Shown here: positions 55,179 through 64,000 of the stretch, piece by piece
How the letters are laid out: each line of letters begins with the position of its first letter
How positions within the stretch are numbered: the stretch's first letter is position 1
Origin: Spinacia oleracea
Taxonomy: Eukaryota; Streptophyta; Magnoliopsida; Caryophyllales; Amaranthaceae
NCBI RefSeq assembly: GCF_020520425.1
Contig: NC_079492.1
Location: forward strand, 145,049,861 to 145,113,860
Direction of reading: 5' to 3'
Length of the DNA: 64,000 bases
Program-made: the position numbers and the translations under genes
Notes under the pieces: generated by a model
What the model was told of the DNA's origin: nothing
Seen by the model: the letters and a program-made list of their open reading frames with translations, nothing else
Database searches by the model: none

Positions 55179-55597
55179 GATTATAATGACTATAAAAATA
55201 AAAAAATAAAAAAAAAATTATTTTTATTTTTTCCAATTCAGTTGTATTAAGTTTAGTTCTGTTCAAATTAAATCAATTCAATAGATCGATTGTAATGCAC
55301 TATCAAAATAAAATAAAAATAAAGCCTTTTTTTTCTAGTTAAGTTGTAATCGGTTTAGTTCCGTTTAAATTCATTCAATTCAAAAGAACATGGATTAAGT
55401 TGAAAATCATTAGTAGGCAGGAGAAATCAAATCCCACCTACTAACTCTCATGCCTGGGTAATAGTTTGGTGGGATTAGGAGGGATTTAATCCCAGTTCTC
55501 ATAAATTATCTTATCTACTAGCTCTAAACAAGCAACCAAAACATATGCTTTTTTTTGGATTCACCTACTTTTCTAAATAAATGCCACACCCTACATG
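55179..55597. other. AT-rich intergenic DNA, nothing recognised
   Basis: No gene or paired termini were seen. Confidence 0.45.
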
Positions 55598-55840
55598 AAA
55601 GTGGCCCATATATACCGTGAAGGAAATCGTGTGGCGGATTGGCTAGCCAATCAAGGAGTCTTGCAAGAGAGTAGCATCAACATTTTACAAGTAGTCCCTG
55701 TAGCTTTACGTAGAATCTTAGATGAGGATGTCCGAGGTGTAGCTTTCCCTCGTTTCATACCTCCATAGGTTTTAAGCCTTGCTTTTAATTCTGTTGTTTT
55801 TTCTTTACTTTAAGTTACCTTCATTTGAATAAAAAAAAAA
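55598..55840 (+). pseudogene. 5'-truncated LINE, RNase H C-terminus and tail
   Basis: A 56-codon frame ends at 55768 and reads HIYREGNRVADWLANQG near its start. This is the conserved C-terminal motif of the RNase H domain of plant L1-type LINEs. About 60 bases of 3' UTR and a 10-base A-run follow (55831-55840). Everything upstream of the RNase H end is missing, as usual for incomplete reverse transcription. No target duplication was found. Confidence 0.8.
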
Positions 55841-56022
55841 GAAATTCTTTTGAGTGTTATCCTTTTCCATTGTCAATACACGAGTTTGATATTTGTTTCT
55901 GAGGTGAATAAATAACTCATCAGTAAGACAATAACAAAAAAAAATTAGATGAAATGACAAACATTAAAAAAAACACCTATGAACCGAAGCCACATCTTGT
56001 ACGAGTCACAACTTACAACTAA

Positions 56023-56333
56023 GGCTCTTCTCTCCACCTTATTTTCACTTATTTCAGGTCTGATAAGATAAGATAAGATAAAATAAGATAAGGTGAGGTA
56101 AATATTACATAAGGTAATACTATAAGTTTCAATAAGATAAGATAAGATAAGGGTCAATAAGATAAGATAAGATAAGGGTCAATAAGATAAGATAAGGGTC
56201 AATAAGTTCAGATAAGATAAGATAAGATAAGGGTCAATAAGATAAGATAAGATAAAATAAGATAAGTTCAGGGCCAATAAGATAAGATAATATAAGATAA
56301 GATAAGTGAAATTCAGGTGAAGAGAACACTACC
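56023..56333. mobile_element. MITE with expanded GATAAGATAA repeats (311 bp)
   Basis: The ends GGCTCTTCTCTCCACC and GGTGAAGAGAACACTACC are inverted repeats flanked by TAA on both sides. The centre is (GATAA)n with GGGTCAATAA spacers. It belongs to the same broad family as 19512 and 39155. Confidence 0.7.
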
Positions 56334-56336
56334 TAA

Positions 56337-57294
56337 TAAGCTAGAATTCTGAGATTGAGGTGATTATGAGACTATGAGTATAATATAAGAGTACTATGAG
56401 TATAATATATGAGTACTTCGAAGCCACAACTAACAATTGGGGTGATTATGAGACTATGAGTACAAAGTGCACTTCTACAATAAAGGAATAGTAAGAACAA
56501 TACTAATATATGAACTTGTAACACTTGTGATAAAATACCAATTTATTTTTATTTTTTCGCCCAATTTAATCTCTTTCCATCTAATATCTTAATAAATTCG
56601 TCAATTCTACTCATTTTATCTCTCCCACGTTACCTTAATGGGTTTTACATGTTCAATAAAGAAAATTAGAACAACTCGAATTAAACGAAGTATTTTCTTA
56701 TTTTGTACTCCGTATTCCATAGTTTTAAAGGAAGGTTGTGGGTTCGATGACTAATATAAGACAAATATTTTTTTCCAATGTAATTATTAGTGTGATGAGA
56801 TATATATGCGTATATAGACACCGATTTTTTAATAGTACTTTTCAAAATGAACCAGTTTAATTTATTTTATGTCATACTTTGTATTATGTAATTATCAGAA
56901 AATGTCTACCATATTTCAAAATTTTAGATACGCCACTGTACAGAGTAATATCCTATTATCTTGGCACGGAGTACGAAGTTGTTATAAACTTATAATTACT
57001 TCAATTAATAGCGCAAGGACTCAAGGAGTAGCTACTAGTCAAATGGCATATCTGTAATTTTAACCCATCCGTTGCCAACATTTCCGGTACCCTCCGTTCT
57101 TCTACCGTCACTTTCCTCTCCCTCTTCATGTCTGATCATTTTTCTCACCATAAACCTCTCTGAAAAGTCAGAAAATATCCAAAAAAAAAAGCTCCATTAA
57201 CAAATTACACAGATAGAGGAGAGAGAAAATCATCATTTTCCGACGCCGACAATACTCGAGTATATAGAAATCTAGGGTTTGATAGACTGCAAAA
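56337..57294. other. Upstream region of the PUX10-like gene
   Basis: Mostly AT-rich. A GGGTTCGATG word at about 56750 may be a SINE remnant. The CT-rich stretch at about 57085-57160 and the purine-rich leader after it should be the promoter and 5' UTR. One short upstream frame (ATG at 57128, 11 codons) ends well before the main ATG. Confidence 0.5.
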
Positions 57295-60200
57295 ATGGTG
57301 GATGCGAGCGATAAATTGGCGTATTTTCAAGCAATTACAGGGTTAGAAGACACAGATTTATGCACAGAGATTCTCGCCGCTCATAATTGGGATCTCGAGC
57401 TCGCAATCGCCGCTTTTACGGGTAATCCTGATACATCAGAACCTCCATCTGATGTCGGCAGCAGTGGCCAACAATCTCTGCCTAGTGCGTTTCCAGACGA
57501 CGCCGTTGTAAGTTCCGATTATGATGCCGTTGTAAGGTCCGATTTAACCCCTGGAAGCCCTAGTTTAGCGTGGAGGGTTATAACTCTTCCCATTTCGGTT
57601 GTTTCTGGTGGTCTAGGGTTGGTCTCCGGCGCGGTTGGGCTAGGGTTATGGGCCGCCGGTGGGGTATTGTCTTATTCGATTGGGATGTTGGGCTTGGGGG
57701 CCCGCCGGGGTGTGGAATCGTCGTCTTCTGCTAGCCCATTGGTTCAGGTATCGTCTTCGGCTACCGAGGCGATGGAGTTTGTGGCAGCATTGGAGAGAGA
57801 GTATGGGTCTGCTATGAGGGTGAACTTTGTTTCGGAGGGGTTTATGGATGCGCTTCAGCGGTCAAGGCACGCATATAAGCTGTTGTTTGTGTATTTGCAT
57901 TCGCCGGATCATCCTGATACGCCCATGTTTGTGGAGAGGACGTTGGGGAGTGAAGTGTTTGCCGATTTTGTGAATGAGAATTTTGTGGCATGGGGCGGTA
58001 GTATTCGTGCTTCTGAGGGATTTAAGATGAGTAATAGCTTGAAAGCATCTAGGTTTCCTTTTTGTGCTGTTGTTATGGCTGCTACTAATCAGCGGATTGC
58101 TTTGCTTCAGCAGGTAGGATTGCTGGTTTTTGCTAAAGTTCATTTGCTTGATAATGTTGTTGATTGTAGCTTTAATTGCAATTTACCTGGTTTTTATTTT
58201 TATTTTTTATATGACTACTTGGTGACAAGTGAGAACTTTTGATATGTGATTAGTTTTGTTCTAGGTTGGGGTAGCATTGGAGGTTTAATTTGGTTGTTGG
58301 AAGAATATAAAGTGGGTTTTATGATAATTGCATTGTAATGTACTCTAGGTGCTTAGTTGGGCTAACTTCTTGTCGTGATGAATAAGTTGTAGTGGCAGTA
58401 TTTGTAAGTTGCTAATCAACTGATTATCCATGATAAAGTTAATTTTAGCTGAAATATTTTGTTGTATAGTAGTATGATCAAGTGTCTGTCTTTTGTGTTT
58501 AGTGTGTGTAATCCATTTCGTTTGGCATCATTGGAAGCAAGTCCTATCTAGTTGGTGATGTCTGCAAGTGCATGTTTCACTGTTTGAAAGCTTTGTTTAT
58601 AAGTATTGGTGTCATTGCTTGTATTGCTAGGTAGAATGTACATTGCATTGAAGTTGATATAACCTTTTACTTGAGGTTTGATGGCTGTCTGTGCGAGCCT
58701 TATTTGGACTGTGGTCGGGCATGTCGATCATGAAAGGCATTTTGGATATAAGGAGAAATAGGCATCAACAAGCAAAAACAAGCCTTTCCGTTGAACTAAT
58801 TTCTGCAGATCTACTTTTGTGCTTCATCTTGTTATAAGTATTTTGGAAGGGCCCTTAAGTTTTAGTTGTAAATCGTACTAGGTTAAGGGTGCTTTCTATT
58901 ATCAAAACTTATTTTAGCTATAAATTGTACTTGAGCATCCCTTATTTTTCTGAACTTATCTAAAGTAACTGGACTTATTTTTCCTAAATTAAGTAGAAAT
59001 AAGGTGAACATCTTAGGGCCTAAAAGTGCACTCTTTGGACTTACATACGGAGTACTTATTAGCATAGCCTCACATAGAGAAAACCTGTGTCATCAAAAAT
59101 GACCAAATGAGCTATCTAGCTGACCTGGCTGGCACAACAAAGCCACAGACTTTTTGATAGAACATGTAAAGGTAGGACGTCTATTACTGTTAATTTAGTT
59201 TGTGCCTAGGGTCCTTTTTGGCAAATTATTCAGATCAAGTGGTAATTTATTTACCAACCAGCCTATTTTCATTTAGAAATTCTACTCTCTGAAATTCTGG
59301 GTAATCTATACAAATTTCGTAAAGTTTCTCTGCTATTGGTTGCCCTTTAATCTTCCTTGAACTAAACAATGAATCAATCAATCAATAGTTGCACCATATG
59401 GAAACATGGAATTATTCTTCAACGAGTTTGAATTGAAGAAAGACTGGTAAGGAGGGTTGTGAGAGATAACTGTGACTTCGAGGAAGGTGCATTTCGGCTC
59501 ATTTCGTATCTGGATGCAACTTAATTAACACTAAGCATTGGCTCGCAATTCCTAGATTTTTTATTCTTTTTTGACGTGGAGTAGTTTGCAAGGAATTTCT
59601 TTGCTGGAAATATCTTTCTACTGAAACCTTTTTCTTTACAAATTGGATGTTTGTGAAACAAGACGAGTCTGCATTTTTGTGTGTGTGTGTATGTGTTTTT
59701 GGGTCTGGGACCTACGAAGCCCAGGTGCGCCTCCCAGGTACCGAATCCCGTACCGGGTACGGGTACGGGACGGGTACGCCCCAAAAACGTCCCCGGGCCG
59801 AATCTTAATAGTGGGTACGCGGGTGGGATTTGGGTACGGTTGGGTTCGTTTTCGGGGACAGGTGGGTACACATTCGGGGTTGAAATCACGAATGCAGGGG
59901 TATTATGGTAGCTGGGAAGCCCAAAATCATAAATTAGGGTTTTATTTTCAAACTCACCAAATTGGTCACCTGCGTCATTGGTAAGTGGTTGTTGGTCGTC
60001 GCCGCCGGTTGTCCCAACTTCGAGGAAGTCGTCGGTTCTTCCTGTTCGCCGCTTCGAGGAAGCTTCGAGGAAGTCGAAGTTCTCTTCGAGAGTTCGAGGA
60101 AGTCGCCGCCTCGCCGGTTCTTCTTCTACGCCGTCGTCTTCTCCGTGTTTCCCTCAGTCCTTCGCCGGCGATGAGTATTGATTAACTTTCTCTGTTTTTT

Positions 60201-63200
60201 TTTGCCTTTTTTTATTGAGGGAGAAAGGCTGGAATCCTCGTTATTTTTTTTGTTTGTTGCTGTTTTCTTTTCTTCTTTTTTTTTGGATGGGTGAGTGGGG
60301 GGAATACAATTGTCACCCACTAAAGTAAAGATGACTTAATGTCTCTAGTTTTGTTAAAGGGAAACTATCTTTATTTGTTGAGTAAAGACTGATGAGTATG
60401 AAACATTATTCTTTAATAATCTAATTTTAATTGTGATTGAAATAATGTAAATTAATAAGCTTATTTCCATTTAATTTACAAAAACTAAATTTAAGGTAAT
60501 ATTATACATTAAATGTATTATATTTATTTATTTATTTATTTATTTTTTGCCGAATCCAAGCCGTACCCGTTTTTAGAAATTTTGATTTTGCCGTTTTCTG
60601 TCCCCGTATCCGTACCCGTATCCGTATCCGTGCTACTTAGTCTGGGACTATGGGGAGAAGGGTGCCTAGGGCTGATTGTGTGTTAGAAACTTGTTGTGGA
60701 GTTTGGTAGGGGTCTCTAGGAGGAAGTGTTATGTCATTTGGGCAATGGATCGAGGAAGGAGAGAGAAATGAGAATCGATTGGTGGAGGTCCATTGATGGT
60801 GAATAAGCTGGTTACTGATTGCTAAATGGAAGTGGAGATTGTTTGGACGAAATTGTCGGGTTCAGAAGGATTCTTGGCAAAATCTAGAAATGTGACATGT
60901 TTGTTGCTCTAAGTTGAGTTATGGCATATTTAATTTGGTTGGGAAAATGTGATATGGGTTTTAGTCGCACATCATTTCACAAGAGTGCCTCATTATCTTA
61001 CTCGTGAATCAACTAGTAATCAATGTGATGTACATGTTTAAAGTTTTTAACCCAGCTTGTTAATGTATATCTTGATCATCGCTTGACAGTTTTCTGTTTT
61101 GGTTCTTTGTGGGTGTGTGAAGTGGTTAAGTTCAGCATTTGACTTAGGCCGGGCGGCCCGGGTGTTACTTCCCTTAATAACTCTCCACTGTCCAGTATCG
61201 GTGTATTGCAACCATTTTTAAATCGTTTTTTTTTTGTGTGTGTGTGTGTGGCAAGTAACATTTTAAATTGTTTTTTAACTTCTAGGGTAACCCTAGTGAA
61301 ACAAATTCGGAGTTTTCGAGAATGTCTGGGATAAGCTGTGTTGCTGCTTTTCATCTAACTTTACCTTCATGTTGACGGCAGGGTAACAGTATCAATAACC
61401 TTATCTTTCTCTTGCCCACTCACTCCTTATGTTCTGCTCTCCTGCCACCGCGATGCTCTCTCTCTATCTTGGCCTTCTTCCTCTTCCAGTAAAATCCAAA
61501 GGCTGAAGTGTGTGGTTTATTTTCCTCCAGATTTTCCTCTTCCAGTTTCAAATCCTACAAAACCAGCCTGCTCCTTGCCTTCTCAATTAGAACCACCAAG
61601 TGTACCCAATAGTATCAATTTGTCCACCCCTCACGAATCTCCCTGCTGAAAATGGAGCACTTAAGCAAAATTTTCTTAGGGTGGCTTTGCAAGTGAAATT
61701 CGCTGCTCCTTAACGATAAATTTGAGCCTATAGTTACAATTTAACACCCTAACAGGGATATCTTATCGCAATTAGGTGATATAGCAATTTATGAGTGTGG
61801 CTATTGGGGTGCAAGCCAGGTATTCAGGGAGGTGGGGGTGTTTAGCAGAATAGCACAGTTGTTCTGATTGTGTTGGCTTGAATCGAACTTTTGCATTTCT
61901 TGGGTGGAAAAAAAGATGTCTAGTTGATTCTACTTCCTAATTCTGTGTGCTCAGAACTTGAAGTTTGATATGAAGCTGCAGTGGCATGGAAGTGGGTTGA
62001 GATTATGGGAGAGAGTGAGTGATGGGAATGAATGTAATAAGGAGGAAGAAGACTAGCAAAGATAGAGAGAGTGTCAAAGGAGGAAGAAGACCAGGACGAT
62101 AGAAGGAAGAGAGTTGGAAGCAGAAAGCAGGCCAGACAGATAGAACAAGAGGGAATTGGCGGGTATATTTGTCAGGATCTGATTATTTCTTTGGGGATAG
62201 AGGAATGGAGGTGAAATTGAAATGGAATTTGAACTTCAAAGAATGGGAGAGGGAGGAAAAGTTTCTTAACAACGGTTTACCTGACCTCATCAATAGTGAT
62301 TATTAAGGTCATTTATGTACTAACACTAATCTTCGGGCTTTTGTTAACATTGCAAATGCGTGGTTATTTTATCCTAGGCTACTAAGAACTTTACGTTTAA
62401 AGAAACCAGGTGAAGAGTGGATTTTCTGGACTTCATGTTTTTAATTTCACTTTTCCGAGAAGTAGTGATTTCTTAAAATGATCGTTTTCATGACAATTCT
62501 TTTAACACGTAAATCGATGACCTTTCTTTTTGAATTGGTGGTGGAGAAGAAATATCATTTGGAAATATGAATGATCTACTTTAGGCTCATGTTATATCTT
62601 TATATTAGCTTTTGTTGGCTCTCTATCAAACACCCCCCCCCCCCCCCTCCTCCTCCCCTGGATCGAACCTTGTAGAAAATATCACTGTCTTTATTATGTC
62701 CCTTTATTGGCTAGATGCAGGACAATTACAGCCTTTCTCTATATTTGTATTAAGGCATATGGCTGCTTTAAATTTTCTTTCAGCTGTTTGAAGTGAGGTA
62801 TGCTGTTGCATCTTACCATGTTTATTGTAATGAATTGCAATACATGTTGTGGGTGTTCCAGAAGTAGTTTCTGTATTAATTTAGACTGGGCTAGCATAAG
62901 GCTACAAACATCTGAATTTCAAATATAGGCCTGCAGTTATTGTTGATGTTGAGTCTTGTAAGAATTTGCAATAAGTTGATGCCATTGTGCTGTCTGAGAA
63001 CTCTTTCATAATAGGAAATCAATAAACAAAGTTTAAAACTTTCAATAGATTTCCTTGCCTGTGGAAACAAAGTTGTTACTAACACTTGTGGTCATCATGT
63101 TACACCTAAGTCATTTAGTTCAGTCACGTCCATCATTAGCTGGTTGTTGGTGTTTTCTCTCTCTCCTGTTGTGTGATTATTGGGTGTATCTGTTCTGCTC

Positions 63201-63734
63201 AACTTATCTAGATAGCAGAATCCGGTTTGAAATAATTGACAAGATTGACTGGACCAGTAGTTCTATAACATTTTGGATCTGATGATGGGATGTGTAGTCT
63301 TTGATAATACTGTCTCATACCCTGATGCGCTGCTGTGAGTTTCAGAGGCTAATGATGTGCTAGCCTTTCTTTGGGTTGGTACATATACGTGTGTTTTAAT
63401 TCTTGTCAGCATTTAGGTAATCTTTAGTCCGAATGTAATCGTTTTATTCTACGTGCGAGTGTGTGCTGTCATTAACTAGTTGATTTATGCTGTTTCATTG
63501 GTATTCGGCGACCTACTTCATTCGCCTATTCTAAATTGTTCGTAATTTATTGCTCTGCTGCAGATTGAGGGCCCAAGATCTCCTGAAGAGATGCTTTCTA
63601 TGTTACAGAGAGTTCTGGAAGAAACTGCACCTGTACTTGTCTCAGCCAGGGTTGAAGCTGAGGAGAGGAGGACCAACATACGCTTGAGGGAAGAACAAGA
63701 TGCTGCTTACAGGGCTGCATTAGAAGCTGATCAG
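57295..63734 (+). CDS. PUX10: PUX10-like UBX-domain protein, first two exons (gene runs off the window)
   Basis: In Arabidopsis, PUX10 is an adaptor that recruits the CDC48 segregase to ubiquitinated oleosins on lipid droplets. Exon 1 is 57295-58113 (273 codons) and exon 2 is 63564-63734 (57 codons, same frame). Further exons, including the UBX domain that binds CDC48, must lie beyond 64000; Arabidopsis PUX10 has 480 residues. Residues 6-43 are a UBA-like domain (KLAYFQAITGLEDTDLCTEI). Residues of about 98-136 form a Gly-rich hydrophobic hairpin (SGGLGLVSGAVGLGLWAAGG), the lipid-droplet or membrane anchor. A UAS thioredoxin-like domain covers about 158-300. Exon 2 ends in a charged helix (EAEERRTNIRLREEQDAAYR), as in the FAF2/UBXD8 coiled coil. 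The start is the first ATG after the leader (MVDASDKLAY). Intron 1 is 5450 bp, very long, and carries transposon DNA. Confidence 0.92.
59712..60640. mobile_element. hAT-like insertion in intron 1 of the PUX10-like gene (929 bp)
   Basis: An exact 8-bp duplication, TCTGGGAC, flanks it at 59704-59711 and 60641-60648. The terminal repeat is short and imperfect (CTACGAAGCCC versus GTGCTACTTAG). Subterminal GGGTACGGGTACGG and CCGTACCCGTATCC repeats face each other. A GC-rich central part (about 59985-60175) with repeated TTCGAGGAAG looks gene-derived but encodes no recognised domain. Confidence 0.65.
62633..62647. repeat. 15-base C run in intron 1 of the PUX10-like gene
   Basis: An uninterrupted C homopolymer followed by TCCTCCTCCCC. 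It is prone to sequencing and replication length errors. Confidence 0.9.
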
Positions 63735-64000
63735 GTACCACAGAATAATCTTTTGCTGTTGTATGTATAATGTATTTGTCTACTTGGTCGTGATGCCTTT
63801 GAGTCTTCAACCTTTTCACTTTGTACAACTGGGTCCGTGTTTGTGCCTGAAGATTGCCTACTCTTCCTTGAAATAGTTTCATGGGTTCTAAAAAGGAAAA
63901 AGTGCGATTTTTACATTTTTTGGAGGTGTCTTGTAAAGTTTTTGCAGATTTTTAAACAAATATTTTTATGAATTCGGTTGCTACAATGTGGTTTCAAAAT

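Noticed and set aside
56740..56770. SINE B box GGGTTCGATG
   Set aside because: No A box, tail or target duplication accompanies it.
61380..62290. Transposon in intron 1 of the PUX10-like gene based on facing CT-rich and GA-rich blocks
   Set aside because: The blocks are low-complexity and I could not find matching termini or a target duplication.

Overview
The window looks like a gene-poor, AT-rich stretch of a dicot plant nuclear genome. The protein-coding genes have GT-AG introns and plant protein families. Telo-box and GCCCA promoter elements precede housekeeping genes. Most of the remaining sequence is transposon-derived. The LTR family and the recurrent TACTCCGTA-type sequence remind me of Amaranthaceae (spinach or goosefoot relatives), but that assignment is from memory of sequence style and is tentative.

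Layout. 1-13.3 kb: AT-rich sequence, then a complete, very young Ty1/copia retrotransposon on the minus strand (2685-13254). It has two LTRs with about six substitutions between them, a perfect 5-bp target duplication and one uninterrupted gag-pol frame. 13.3-32.2 kb: no genes. This part is a mosaic of nested MITEs, CACTA, hAT and Stowaway-like elements, a SINE, a poly(A)-tailed retroposon, a 1.7-kb TIR element carrying gene-like sequence, and minisatellites. 32.3-36.1 kb: a nine-exon atypical bHLH transcription factor gene of the LONESOME HIGHWAY clade. 36.1-49.3 kb: repeats again, including a probable 4.4-kb CACTA-type element with a 1.7-kb tandem array, two 169-bp SINE copies with target duplications, a solo LTR, and a second copy of the retroposon seen at 15.6 kb. 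49.5-52.4 kb: a five-exon zinc-finger HIT protein gene (ZNHIT2-like). 53.9-54.1 kb: an uninterrupted gene for 40S ribosomal protein eS27 on the minus strand, with a telo-box upstream. 57.3 kb to the window end: the first two exons of a PUX10-like UBX-domain gene, split by a 5.45-kb intron; the rest lies outside the window.

The four host genes share no pathway: vascular transcription, RNP assembly, ribosome structure, and CDC48-dependent lipid-droplet proteolysis. They look like ordinary neighbours. The most notable content is the transposon biology. It includes a potentially autonomous copia element with a 2.9-kb GC-repeat leader, a two-copy retroposon family of about 600 bp with no pol III boxes that I could recognise, and two TIR elements that seem to carry gene fragments and long tandem arrays. 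Boundaries and target duplications were read by eye. No alignments or database searches were run.
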